Positions 1-7,769 of a stretch of 13,355 nucleotides of DNA are shown here, one piece after another; positions within the stretch are counted from its first letter, which is position 1; each line of letters opens with the position of its first letter. Location: assembly GCA_964603155.1 (NCBI GenBank), contig CAZRTZ010000065.1, forward strand, positions 1 to 13,355, read 5' to 3'. The translations under genes and the position numbers were made by a program. The notes beneath the pieces were generated by a model. The model searched no databases and was not told where the DNA came from. It saw nothing but the letters and a program-made list of their open reading frames with translations. This DNA is from VAUL01 sp964603155 (lineage in GTDB: Bacteria; Desulfobacterota; Desulfuromonadia; Desulfuromonadales; BM103).

Positions 1-63
1 TGAGTCGTTGAGTCGTTGAGTCGTTGAGTCGTTGAGTCGTTGAGTCGTTGAGTCGTTGAGTCG
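1..63. repeat. 8-bp tandem array, unit TTGAGTCG, about 7.9 copies
   Basis: Positions 8-63 are seven perfect head-to-tail copies of TTGAGTCG, and positions 1-7 are the last seven bases of another copy, so the array runs off the left edge and its true length is unknown. No variation is seen between copies, which suggests recent expansion or an assembly break inside a low-complexity stretch. There are no spacers, so this is not a CRISPR array. Related degenerate units in the opposite orientation occur at 85-108. Confidence 0.95.
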
Positions 64-84
64 AATTATCGCTTAATCACAGGA

Positions 85-108
85 TAACTCAACCACTTAA
101 CCACTCAA
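85..108 (-). repeat. Degenerate inverted copies of the 8-bp repeat, spanning the pepN stop codon
   Basis: Read on the minus strand, these 24 bases are three 8-bp units: TTGAGTGG, TTAAGTGG and TTGAGTTA. They match the left-edge unit TTGAGTCG at 5 to 7 of 8 positions and keep the same 8-bp period, but run in the opposite direction. The pepN stop codon (97-99) and its last Leu and Ser codons fall inside them. Transcripts could pair this stretch with the perfect array at 1-63 across the spacer at 64-84, which may act as a 3'-end hairpin. That role is inference. Confidence 0.7.
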
Positions 109-2754
109 CGGCGCCGCAGGCGCCAGGCTCTTCTCCACGATCTCCCCCACATCCCGCGACAGCCCCGCCTGAGCCTGGATGCGCAGCAGTTCGGACTGCA
201 TCAGCGCCTGCCGGCCGGCATCGTAGCGCCGCCAGCGGCTTAAGGCGCCGACCATTCTGGCCGCCACCTGGGGGTTGAGCGCATCGAGCACCAACACCTG
301 GTCGGCGAGGAAACGGTACCCGGCGCCGGACGGATCGTGGAAACGGGCCGGGTTGCCGTGGGCGAAGACGCCGACCAGGGAGCGGACCCGGTTGGGATTC
401 TTGAGCATGAACGCCGGGTGCTGCAGCAGGGCCTGCACCTGCGCCAGCGTATCGGCACGTGAACTGGCGGCCTGCACGGCAAACCACTTGTCGACCACCA
501 GCGGATCGTGCTGGTAACGGGCATAAAAGGCCGCCAGCGCGGCCTCGCGCTGGGCCATGCCGCTGCTGGCCAGGGCGGTGAGCGCGGCGAGCCGGTCGGT
601 CATGTTGTCGGCACCCTCGAACTGCGCCAGGCAGAGCGATGCCACATCCGCCGTTTCCAGCAGGGCCAGGTAGGCAAGGCAAAGGTTCTTCAGGCTGCGC
701 CGGCCAATGGCCGCGGCCGACAGCCGATAGGGACCGGCATCGTGCATCGAAGCCATGACCGTACGCAGTTCGCCGGCCAGCTGGCGGGCCAGTTCCAACC
801 GCAGCCACTGGCGGGCGGCATGCACCGCCCCTGGATCGGCGACCGCCAGGGCTTCGGCCAGTTCGATCTCTCCCGGCAGCGTCAGAGCCAGGGACAAAAG
901 CGCCGGGTCGGCGGTTTTGTCGGTGAGGGCGATCCGGAAGGCCTCCACGAAGGAAGCGGGAACGGCCGGTGCCTGCCCTGTCTGCAGTTCCGCCACCAAT
1001 TTCAGGAGCAGTTGCGTGGCCAGGCGCTGCCCCGCTTCCCAGCGATTGAAGGGGTCGCTGTCGTGAGCGAAGAGGAACGTCAACTCTTCGGGCGCATAGG
1101 CATGGTTGACCCGCACCGGTGCTGAGAAATCACGGAGCAGCGAAGGGACCGGTGCCGCCGGCAGGTTGACGAACGTGAAGCTCTGCTCCGCAGCCGTCAC
1201 CTTGAGAACCCGCGTTCCGGTCCCCGCCTTGGTTTCCCCGGCCAGCTGCAACGGCAGGTCACTGCCGTCCGGACCGAGCAGGCCGATCGCCAGCGGAATC
1301 AGGAACGACTCTTTCTCCGACTGCCCGGGGGTCGGCGAACAACTCTGACGGACATCAAGGACATAGCTGCGGGAGTCGGCATCGTAGCGGCTGGCGATGT
1401 CGAGCACCGGCGTACCGGCCTGGCTGTACCAGCGCCGGAACTGGGCGAGATCGAGGCCGTTGGCCTCGCTCATCGCCACCAGGAAATCATCGGTCGTCAC
1501 CGCCTGGCCGTCGTGGCGCTGCAGGTAGAGCGCCAAGCCGCGCTTGAAGCCCTCGATACCGAGGAGCGTCTGGTACATGCGGATGACTTCGCCCCCCTTG
1601 TTGTAGACGGTGGCCGTATAGAAGTTGTTGATCTCCACGTAAGACTCGGGCCGGACCGGATGCGCCATCGGCCCGGCATCCTCGGGGAACTGGCCGTTGC
1701 GCAAGAGACGCACATCGGAGATACGCTTGACCGCCCTCGATCCCATGTCGGCCGAAAACTCCTGGTCGCGGAAGACCGTGAGCCCCTCCTTGAGGCTGAG
1801 CTGGAACCAGTCGCGGCAGGTGACCCGGTTGCCGGTCCAGTTGTGGAAGTATTCGTGGCCGATGACCGCCTCAACCCCCTGGAAGTCGGCATCGGTGGCG
1901 GTTTCCGGATCGGCCAGGACGTACTTGGAGTTGAAGACGTTGAGCCCCTTGTTTTCCATCGCTCCCATGTTGAAGTCGTCGACGGCGACGATCTTGTACT
2001 CGTCGAGATCGCACTCCAGGCCATAGGTCTCCTCGTCCCAGCGCATGGCGTTCTTGAGAGAATCCATGGCGTGCGAGCACTTGGCGAGGTTGCGAGGCTC
2101 GACGAAGATCTGCAGGCGGACCTCGCGTCCCGAGGTGGTGGCGTAACGGTCTTCGATGGGAACCAGCGGCCCGGCGACCATGGCGAACAGGTAAGCCGGC
2201 TTCGGGAAGGGATCGACAAAGCTGGCGTAGTGGCGGCCGTTCTCGAGAGTACCGCTGGCCGTGAGATTGCCGTTGGCCAGCAGCACCGGGCACAGCATGC
2301 GATCGGCGACCAGGGTGACGGTGAAGCATGCCATGACGTCGGGGCGGTCGGGATAGAAGGTGATCTTGCGAAAGCCCTGCGCCTCGCACTGGGTGCAAAA
2401 GATGCCGCTCGCCCGGTACAGACCCTCCAGGGCGGTGTTCCCCTCGGGGTCGACGCGCACCGTCGTGGCGAGAACGAAGCGGTCCGGGACGTCGTGAACG
2501 GTGAGCCCTTCGTCATCCTGCAGGTAGCCGTCGGTGGCCAGAGGGACGCCATCCAGGGCGATGTCGAGCAGTTCGAGCTGACGGCCGTCGAGGCGCAGAT
2601 GGTTCGCGGACGCGGCGGCCGGGTTTTTGCGCAGCCACAGCCGGGTCTCGACCCGGGTGGCGGTCGGGTGCAGTTCTACGTGCATCTCGACCTGATCGAC
2701 CAGATGGGGGGGAGGCGTATAGTCCTTGAGATGAATGGTCGGCAAAGCATGCAT
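97..2754 (-). CDS. pepN: Aminopeptidase N, M1 family zinc metallopeptidase (PepN type)
   Basis: A cytoplasmic zinc aminopeptidase that removes N-terminal residues from peptides in protein turnover. The 885-aa product is close to the usual size of about 870. From the ATG, the substrate-binding GAMEN motif is at 264-268, preceded by the PepN-type Met263. The zinc motif HEYFH is at 300-304, with the third zinc ligand Glu323 in KEGLTVF. The likely catalytic Tyr384 is in TVYNKGGEVIRM. These line up with the E. coli PepN active site at a constant offset of +3. The C-terminal half is the helical DUF3458-type region. A TTG lies three codons upstream (2761-2763), but I chose the ATG at 2752-2754 because a weak purine stretch (CCAGG) lies about 10 nt before it, whereas the TTG directly abuts that stretch. 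The gene is divergent from nhaA and appears to be a single-gene unit. Its stop codon lies in repeat-derived sequence. Confidence 0.95.
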   Translation of the reverse strand: MHALPTIHLKDYTPPPHLVDQVEMHVELHPTATRVETRLWLRKNPAAASANHLRLDGRQLELLDIALDGVPLATDGYLQDDEGLTVHDVPDRFVLATTVRVDPEGNTALEGLYRASGIFCTQCEAQGFRKITFYPDRPDVMACFTVTLVADRMLCPVLLANGNLTASGTLENGRHYASFVDPFPKPAYLFAMVAGPLVPIEDRYATTSGREVRLQIFVEPRNLAKCSHAMDSLKNAMRWDEETYGLECDLDEYKIVAVDDFNMGAMENKGLNVFNSKYVLADPETATDADFQGVEAVIGHEYFHNWTGNRVTCRDWFQLSLKEGLTVFRDQEFSADMGSRAVKRISDVRLLRNGQFPEDAGPMAHPVRPESYVEINNFYTATVYNKGGEVIRMYQTLLGIEGFKRGLALYLQRHDGQAVTTDDFLVAMSEANGLDLAQFRRWYSQAGTPVLDIASRYDADSRSYVLDVRQSCSPTPGQSEKESFLIPLAIGLLGPDGSDLPLQLAGETKAGTGTRVLKVTAAEQSFTFVNLPAAPVPSLLRDFSAPVRVNHAYAPEELTFLFAHDSDPFNRWEAGQRLATQLLLKLVAELQTGQAPAVPASFVEAFRIALTDKTADPALLSLALTLPGEIELAEALAVADPGAVHAARQWLRLELARQLAGELRTVMASMHDAGPYRLSAAAIGRRSLKNLCLAYLALLETADVASLCLAQFEGADNMTDRLAALTALASSGMAQREAALAAFYARYQHDPLVVDKWFAVQAASSRADTLAQVQALLQHPAFMLKNPNRVRSLVGVFAHGNPARFHDPSGAGYRFLADQVLVLDALNPQVAARMVGALSRWRRYDAGRQALMQSELLRIQAQAGLSRDVGEIVEKSLAPAAPLSG

Positions 2755-2790
2755 AAGAGGCAACCTGGCTCGCTAGCAGCGGCAACGGGC

Positions 2791-2819
2791 AAAATAGCGC
2801 AAATCGCCCGGGTTGGCAA
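2791..2819 (-). promoter_or_regulatory. Candidate sigma70 promoter of pepN
   Basis: On the minus strand, TTGCCA (2814-2819) is followed after exactly 17 bp by TATTTT (2791-2796), matching the -35 and -10 consensus at 5/6 and 4/6 positions. Initiation would fall near 2783, giving a leader of about 29 nt before the ATG at 2754. Predicted by eye only. Confidence 0.4.
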
Positions 2820-2864
2820 ACTCCAACCCAGTCATGGCCCGACGACAATAGATTGGTTGCCACC

Positions 2865-2891
2865 TTGACAAACTATGGCATAAAGTTAAGG
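2865..2891 (+). promoter_or_regulatory. Possible nhaA promoter/translation signals (perfect TTGACA box)
   Basis: A perfect TTGACA occurs at 2865-2870, but no convincing -10 lies 16-18 bp downstream, where the nhaA start codon already is. The AT-rich motif GCATAAAGTTA (2878-2888) is only about 8 bp away. A short Shine-Dalgarno-like AAGG (2888-2891) ends 2 nt before the ATG, which is unusually close. So the exact transcription start, and even the nhaA start codon, are uncertain. A similar GCATAAGTTA follows a TTGACT box upstream of ileS. Confidence 0.25.
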
Positions 2892-2893
2892 CT

Positions 2894-4210
2894 ATGAAGC
2901 GTCGACTGCACCAGTTCGTTCAACCCTTCGAAGAGTTCTTCAACAGCCAGGTCGCCGGCGGCCTAGTGCTGCTCGGCGTGACCGGGCTCGCCCTGCTGCT
3001 GGCCAACTCTCCCTGGAGCGACCTGTATTTCCGGCTCTGGGAGCTCAAGCTGACCGTCGGCATCCCGCCGCTAGCGCTTAGCAAGGAGCTCTCCCACTGG
3101 ATCAACGACGGCCTGATGGCCGTGTTCTTCTTTGTCGTCGGCCTGGAGATCAAGCGCGAATTCCTGACCGGGGAGCTGGCCGGGATGCGCAAGGCGACCC
3201 TGCCGATCGCCGCGGCCGTCGGCGGCATGCTGGTGCCGGCCCTGTTGTTCATGCTGATCGGGCCGGAAGGAGCCGAGGCGCGTGGCTGGGCGATTCCGAT
3301 GGCCACCGACATCGCCTTCGCCCTTGGCGTCATTGCCCTGCTCGGCGAGCGCATCCCCCGCTCCCTGGCCGTCTTCCTGACCGCCCTGGCGATCGTCGAC
3401 GACCTCGGCGCGGTTCTGGTCATCGCCCTCTTCTATACCAGCGAACTGAGTCTCCCGGCGCTGGCCATCGGCACCGTCTTTCTGGCAGCCCTCACCCTCG
3501 GCAACCGCCTGGGGGTGAAATCGACCAACTTCTATGCCCTGATCGGCCTGCTGCTGTGGATCGCCCTGCTCAAATCCGGGATTCACGCCACGGTCGCCGG
3601 GGTGCTGGTCGGCATGACCGTCCCGATCCGCCCGCGCTTCAGCCACGACCGGTTTGTCGACGAAGCCGGTCGCCTGCTGGCCAGTTACCGGGCCCACGGC
3701 ACCATCCCCGGACCGTTCCTGCATGAGGAGAAGCTCGGCACCCTCTTCGCGCTTGAGCACGCCTGCCATGACGCCCTGAGTCCGCTGCAGCGCCTGGAAC
3801 ATGAGCTGCACCACTGGGTGATCTTCGGGGTGATGCCGGTCTTCGCCCTGGCCAATGCCGGCATCCCGCTGGATCCCGGCGAGCTGGCCAGCGCCGTCAG
3901 CCACCCGGTGACCATCGGCATTGCCCTCGGCCTGCTGCTCGGCAAGCCCCTCGGCATCACCCTTTTCGCCTTCCTCGCTGTCCGCCTGGGACTGGCCGAA
4001 CTTCCGCCCGGCACGCGCTGGGCCCAGATCTTCGGCCTGGGGCTATTGGGCGGAATCGGCTTTACCATGAGCCTGTTCATCACCAATCTCGCCTACACGG
4101 AGCACGTGGAGCTGATTGCCGCCGCCAAAGTGGGGATTTTCGCCGCCTCGCTCACCGCCGGCATACTCGGCTTTTTGCTGCTGCGCTGCCTGGGATCCCG
4201 CCGGCATTAA
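2894..4210 (+). CDS. nhaA: Na+/H+ antiporter NhaA
   Basis: Inner-membrane antiporter that exports Na+ (or Li+) in exchange for H+, for pH and sodium homeostasis. The 438-aa protein has the NhaA signature throughout. VVGLEIKREFLTGEL is at about 81-95. ATDIAFALG carries Asp139 (equivalent to E. coli D133 in the discontinuous TM4). The cation-binding pair Asp169-Asp170 is in ALAIVDDLGAV. Lys351 in GKPLGI is equivalent to K300 of TM10. Many hydrophobic helices are visible, and the C-terminal GGIGFTMSLFITNLA block is present. It is about 50 residues longer than the E. coli protein. Most of the excess is a hydrophilic stretch at about 245-307 rich in His and Glu, a length pattern I associate with NhaA of other proteobacterial groups. 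The gene stands alone, divergent from pepN and 112 bp upstream of ileS. Confidence 0.95.
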   Translation: MKRRLHQFVQPFEEFFNSQVAGGLVLLGVTGLALLLANSPWSDLYFRLWELKLTVGIPPLALSKELSHWINDGLMAVFFFVVGLEIKREFLTGELAGMRKATLPIAAAVGGMLVPALLFMLIGPEGAEARGWAIPMATDIAFALGVIALLGERIPRSLAVFLTALAIVDDLGAVLVIALFYTSELSLPALAIGTVFLAALTLGNRLGVKSTNFYALIGLLLWIALLKSGIHATVAGVLVGMTVPIRPRFSHDRFVDEAGRLLASYRAHGTIPGPFLHEEKLGTLFALEHACHDALSPLQRLEHELHHWVIFGVMPVFALANAGIPLDPGELASAVSHPVTIGIALGLLLGKPLGITLFAFLAVRLGLAELPPGTRWAQIFGLGLLGGIGFTMSLFITNLAYTEHVELIAAAKVGIFAASLTAGILGFLLLRCLGSRRH

Positions 4211-4248
4211 CCTCTCGCGGTCCACCCTGCGAAAATCTGCCGAACCTG

Positions 4249-4277
4249 TTGACTTTGCGGGAGCTTCCGCATAAGTT
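4249..4277 (+). promoter_or_regulatory. Candidate ileS promoter
   Basis: TTGACT (4249-4254, 5/6 to the -35 consensus) is followed after 17 bp by TAAGTT (4272-4277), a weak -10. An imperfect palindrome, GCGGGAGCTTCCGC (4257-4270), fills most of the spacer and could be an operator or chance. Initiation near 4284 would give a leader of about 40 nt. The ileS Shine-Dalgarno AGGAG (4311-4315) is 7 nt before its ATG. The leader is far too short for a T-box. Confidence 0.35.
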
Positions 4278-4322
4278 ACGAAATTCGTTTCGACCCCGCA
4301 CCGGCCGTTCAGGAGCACACCC

Positions 4323-7103
4323 ATGGACTATAAAGACACCATCAACCTCCCCGTCACCGACTTCCCGATGCGCGCCAGCCTGCCGCAGCGCGAACCGGAG
4401 ATTCTGCAGCGCTGGAAGGAACTGGAACTCGACCGCCTGGTCAGCGAACCGCAGCCGGGGAAGCCGAATTTCACCCTGCATGACGGCCCTCCCTATGCCA
4501 ACGGCCATATCCACATCGGCCACGCCCTGAACAAAATTCTCAAGGACATCGTGGTCAAGAGCCGGCGCATGCAGGGGTTCTACACCCCCTATGTGCCGGG
4601 CTGGGACTGCCACGGCCTGCCGATCGAGCTCAAGGTCGACCAGCAGCTCGGCGAGAAGAAGCGCACCATGAACAAGGCGGAGGTCCGCCGTGAGTGCCGC
4701 AAATACGCACAGCAGTGGATCGACATCCAGCGCGGCGAGTTCCGCCGCCTCGGCGTCCTCGGCGACTGGGACCACCCCTACCTGACCATGACCGATGCCT
4801 ACGAGGCGGCCACCGCCCGTGAGCTGGCCCGCTTCGCCGAGCGCGGCGGGCTGTACAAGGGGAAGAAACCGGTGCACTGGTGCTCCTCCTGCGTCACCGC
4901 CCTGGCCGAAGCCGAGGTCGAGTACGGCGATCACACCTCGCCGTCGATCTACGTCAAGTTCCGCTACCAGGACACCCTGCCGGCCGGGCTCGAGAATCTC
5001 TCCGGCAAGCCGCTGTTCTTCGTGATCTGGACCACCACCCCCTGGACCATCCCGGCCAACCTGGCGGTCGCCCTCAACCCGGAACTGCCCTATGTCGCGG
5101 TGGAGTCCGAGGGCGAGCTGCTGGTCATGGCCGAAGGGCTCAAGGAGGCGGTGTTCCGCGACCTCGGCCGCGAGCCGGGCCCGGTCGTCGCCACTCTCGA
5201 CGCCGCCGCCTTCGAGAAGAAAAGCTGCCGCCACCCCCTCTACGACCGCCCTTCGCTGCTCGTCCTCGGCGATTACGTGACCCTGGACGCCGGCACCGGC
5301 TGCGTGCACACCGCCCCCGGCCACGGTCAGGACGACTACCTCACCGGCCTGCGCTACGGGCTGGAGATCTACAACCCGGTCGACGACTACGGCCGCTACC
5401 TGCCGGCTCTGGAGCTGTTCGGCGGGCAGAAGGTCCCGGCGGTCAACCCGCAGGTCACGGAGAAGCTGCGCGAGACCGGCGCCCTGCTCAAGGAGGGGAA
5501 GGTCAGCCACAGCTACCCGCACTGCTGGCGCTGCAAGAAGCCGATCATCTTCCGCGCCACCGAGCAGTGGTTCGTGGCCATGGAGGCCAACGACCTGCGC
5601 GGCCAGGCCCTCAAGCACATCGAGGATGCGCGCTGGATTCCGACCTGGGGACGCGAGCGCATCTACAACATGATCGCCAATCGCCCCGACTGGTGCATCA
5701 GCCGCCAGCGCAGCTGGGGGGTGCCGATCACCGCCTTCTACTGTTCGCGCTGCGGTGAGGCGCTGGCCGACGGCAAGGTCATGCACCATGTGGCCGATCT
5801 CTTCGAGAACGGCGGCAGCGATCAGTGGTTCGAGAAAGACGCCGCCGAGCTGCTGCCGGCCGGCACCGTCTGCGGCAGCTGCGGGGCGGGCGAGTTCCGC
5901 AAGGAGATGGACATCCTCGACGTCTGGTTCGACTCCGGCGTTTCCCACGCCGCGGTGGTCGAGCAGCTGCCGCAGCTCTCCTCCCCCGCCGATCTCTACC
6001 TGGAGGGGAGCGACCAGCACCGCGGCTGGTTCCACTCCAGCCTGCTGGCGGCGGTCGGCACCCGCGGCACCGCCCCCTACAAGGCGGTGCTGACCCACGG
6101 TTTCGTCCTCGACCAGGAAGGGCGGCCGATGTCGAAGTCGGTCGGCAATGTGGTTGCGCCCGAGGAAGTCATCAAGAAATACGGCGCCGAAATTCTGCGC
6201 CTGTGGGTGGCGACCCAGGACTACCGCAACGACACGCGCTGCGGCGACAACATCCTGCAGCAGGTCTCCGAGGCCTACCGGCGCATCCGCAACACCGCCC
6301 GCTACATCCTCGGCAACATCCACGACTTCGACCCGACGCGCGACAGCGTGCCGCACGGCGAGCTGCTGGCCATCGACCGCTGGGCGCTGAGCAAGCTGGC
6401 GGCACTGGCCGAGAGGGTGGAGAAGGCCTACGACGACTACGAGTTCCACGTCCTCTACCACGCGGTGCACAACTTCTGCGCCGTCGAGATGAGCGCCTTC
6501 TACCTCGATGTCCTCAAGGACCGCCTCTACACCGCACCGGCGAAGAGCCTCGAGCGGCGCAGCGCGCAGACCGCGATGTATCTGATCCTCGACACCCTCA
6601 CCCGCCTGATGGCCCCGGTGCTCTCCTTCACCGCCGATGAGATCTGGGGCTACCTGCCCGGGCAGCGCGAGGCCAGCGTCCACCTGGCCGGCTTTCCGAA
6701 ACTCGACGCCGCCCTGTTCGACGCCGCCCTGGAGGCACGCTTCGACCAGCTTCTGGCCGTGCGCGGCGAGGTCTCCAAGCAGCTGGAAGTGGCCCGCACG
6801 GCCAAGCTGATCGGCTCGGGGCTGGAAGCCAAAGTTCTCCTTGCCGCTCCGGCCGGGACGCTGCGCGACCTGCTGCAAGATGAGCGCAGCGACCTTGCCA
6901 CCCTGTTCATCGTCTCCCAGGCGGAGTTGGTCGACAGCCTGACCGACGGCATCGCCGCCGAAGGGCTGGCCGGGCTGCTGATCAAGGTCGAGCGGGCGGA
7001 CGGGGAAAAGTGCCCGCGTTGCTGGAATTATTCGACCGGGATCGGCTTGAGCCAGGCGCATCCGACCATCTGCCCGCGCTGCGCTGCGGCATTGACGACG
7101 TAG
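4323..7103 (+). CDS. ileS: Isoleucyl-tRNA synthetase
   Basis: Class I aminoacyl-tRNA synthetase that charges tRNA-Ile in the cytoplasm. The 926-aa length is typical of bacterial IleS (about 930-940). The HIGH motif is at 64-67 (GHIHIGHALN) and the KMSKS loop appears as PMSKS at 602-606. WDCHGLPIELK, the CP1 editing-domain blocks TTTPWTIPANLA and GTGCVHTAPGHGQDDY, and DVWFDSG and DQHRGWFHSS are all present. The C-terminal zinc site has Cys897/Cys900 and Cys917/Cys920. Two further CxxC pairs, FYCSRCGE and VCGSCGAG, lie between the editing and anticodon-binding regions and suggest a second structural zinc; E. coli IleS, as I recall it, lacks cysteines here. The start is supported by AGGAG at 4311-4315. 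The TAG stop at 7101-7103 lies inside the palindromic repeat that follows. lspA is downstream, a common pairing. Confidence 0.98.
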   Translation: MDYKDTINLPVTDFPMRASLPQREPEILQRWKELELDRLVSEPQPGKPNFTLHDGPPYANGHIHIGHALNKILKDIVVKSRRMQGFYTPYVPGWDCHGLPIELKVDQQLGEKKRTMNKAEVRRECRKYAQQWIDIQRGEFRRLGVLGDWDHPYLTMTDAYEAATARELARFAERGGLYKGKKPVHWCSSCVTALAEAEVEYGDHTSPSIYVKFRYQDTLPAGLENLSGKPLFFVIWTTTPWTIPANLAVALNPELPYVAVESEGELLVMAEGLKEAVFRDLGREPGPVVATLDAAAFEKKSCRHPLYDRPSLLVLGDYVTLDAGTGCVHTAPGHGQDDYLTGLRYGLEIYNPVDDYGRYLPALELFGGQKVPAVNPQVTEKLRETGALLKEGKVSHSYPHCWRCKKPIIFRATEQWFVAMEANDLRGQALKHIEDARWIPTWGRERIYNMIANRPDWCISRQRSWGVPITAFYCSRCGEALADGKVMHHVADLFENGGSDQWFEKDAAELLPAGTVCGSCGAGEFRKEMDILDVWFDSGVSHAAVVEQLPQLSSPADLYLEGSDQHRGWFHSSLLAAVGTRGTAPYKAVLTHGFVLDQEGRPMSKSVGNVVAPEEVIKKYGAEILRLWVATQDYRNDTRCGDNILQQVSEAYRRIRNTARYILGNIHDFDPTRDSVPHGELLAIDRWALSKLAALAERVEKAYDDYEFHVLYHAVHNFCAVEMSAFYLDVLKDRLYTAPAKSLERRSAQTAMYLILDTLTRLMAPVLSFTADEIWGYLPGQREASVHLAGFPKLDAALFDAALEARFDQLLAVRGEVSKQLEVARTAKLIGSGLEAKVLLAAPAGTLRDLLQDERSDLATLFIVSQAELVDSLTDGIAAEGLAGLLIKVERADGEKCPRCWNYSTGIGLSQAHPTICPRCAAALTT

Positions 7104-7148
7104 GGGCGCAATTCATTGCGCCCGGGACGTGATAAATCACGCCCCTAC
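7100..7148. repeat. Compound palindromic repeat between ileS and lspA
   Basis: The outer arms GTAGGGGCG (7100-7108) and CGCCCCTAC (7140-7148) are perfect reverse complements. Inside are two hairpins. One has stem GGGCGCAA/TTGCGCCC with loop TTCA (7104-7123). The other has core CGTGAT/ATCACG with loop AA (7128-7141), flanked by a GGG/CCC pairing across one mismatch. The layout resembles the widespread intergenic palindromes that begin GTAGGGGCG and end CGCCCCTAC in many bacterial genomes; this comparison is from memory. It has no T-run, so it is not a classical terminator. It could stabilise or be cleaved from the ileS-lspA transcript. It contributes the ileS stop codon. Confidence 0.8.
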
Positions 7149-7167
7149 CAAAGATTGATGCCCAAAC

Positions 7168-7181
7168 GAGGATTATTCGTG
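7168..7181 (+). promoter_or_regulatory. Ribosome binding site that fixes the lspA GTG start
   Basis: GAGGA at 7168-7172 is followed by a 6-nt spacer and GTG at 7179-7181. The in-frame ATG at 7158 has no such signal. A still earlier in-frame start at 7116 would translate the palindromic repeat into residues that resemble nothing in LspA. Confidence 0.75.
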
Positions 7182-7679
7182 AATCGTTACCGTCTCCTCG
7201 CCATCGTCACCGCCGTCAGTCTGGTTCTCGACCAGGCGACCAAGCTCTATGTCGATGCCAACTTCGCACTGTACGAATCGGTCCCGGTCATCGAGGGGTG
7301 GTTTCACCTCACCTACATTCGCAACAAGGGGGCCGCCTTCGGCATCCTCTCCAGCGGGGCAATGCGCATCCCGTTCTTCATCGGCATTGCGGTCATCGCC
7401 CTGGGCGCCATCCTCTGGTACCTGCGCAGCCTGCGCGCCGACCAGAAACTGGCCGCCTTTTCCCTGGCACTGATCTTCTCCGGGGCGCTGGGAAATTTGA
7501 TCGACCGCATCCGGCTCGGCGAAGTCATCGACTTCCTCGACGTGTTCTGGCGCCACCACCACTGGCCGGCTTTCAACGTTGCCGATTCGGCCATCTGCGT
7601 CGGCGTGACCTTGCTGATCTGGGAGATGTGGCAGGACGAACGGCGCATCCGCCGCGAACGCCGGCATCCGGCGGGATGA
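7179..7679 (+). CDS. lspA: Lipoprotein signal peptidase (signal peptidase II)
   Basis: Inner-membrane aspartic protease that cleaves the signal peptide of prolipoproteins after diacylglyceryl modification. The 166-aa product matches the family length (E. coli 164). The N-terminal membrane helix (about 5-18) leads into LDQATKLYVD. The conserved RNKGAAFGIL is at about 48-57. GNLIDRIRLGEVIDFLDV contains Asp118, and FNVADSAICVG contains Asp136. These are the two catalytic aspartates, equivalent to E. coli D123 and D141. Four membrane segments can be seen, and the C-terminus is Arg-rich (cytoplasmic). Translation starts at GTG with a good upstream GAGGA. It follows ileS by 75 bp and is probably cotranscribed with it. 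An intrinsic terminator lies just downstream. The likely partner enzyme Lgt is not in the window. Confidence 0.96.
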   Translation: MNRYRLLAIVTAVSLVLDQATKLYVDANFALYESVPVIEGWFHLTYIRNKGAAFGILSSGAMRIPFFIGIAVIALGAILWYLRSLRADQKLAAFSLALIFSGALGNLIDRIRLGEVIDFLDVFWRHHHWPAFNVADSAICVGVTLLIWEMWQDERRIRRERRHPAG

Positions 7680-7694
7680 TCCCTTGCGGCATGC

Positions 7695-7725
7695 GCCGGC
7701 AGGGGGTTGTCCAGCCGGCTTTTTT
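7695..7725 (+). terminator. Intrinsic terminator after lspA
   Basis: The arms GCCGGC (7695-7700) and GCCGGC (7714-7719) pair. Two more G-C pairs beyond a single A-A mismatch may extend the stem inwards. The hairpin is followed directly by six T (7720-7725). It lies 15 bp after the lspA stop codon and separates the ileS-lspA unit from corA. Confidence 0.8.
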
Positions 7726-7769
7726 CTGGTAAAGGAAAGTGCTCGTTAAACGGACCGGGAGAGAGTGTT

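Noticed and set aside
1..63. CRISPR array
   Set aside because: The units are 8 bp, contiguous and without spacers.
1513..2868. A 451-codon open frame on the plus strand opposite pepN
   Set aside because: It is a compositional shadow of the pepN coding strand, with no recognisable motif. It also overlaps the divergent promoter region.
4211..4322. T-box riboswitch in the ileS leader
   Set aside because: The predicted leader is only about 40 nt and I see no T-box consensus or specifier stem.
4152..7061. A 969-codon open frame on the minus strand opposite ileS
   Set aside because: The plus strand has all IleS motifs. The antisense product is a monotonous Gly/Ala/Val/Asp/Gln/Leu mixture without domains, as expected from codon bias in GC-rich DNA.
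7116..7178. Longer lspA start
   Set aside because: It would translate the palindromic repeat and place extra residues before the conserved N-terminal helix. GTG 7179 has a correctly spaced GAGGA.
7707..7769. Longer corA start
   Set aside because: The added codons begin inside the lspA terminator and lack a ribosome site.
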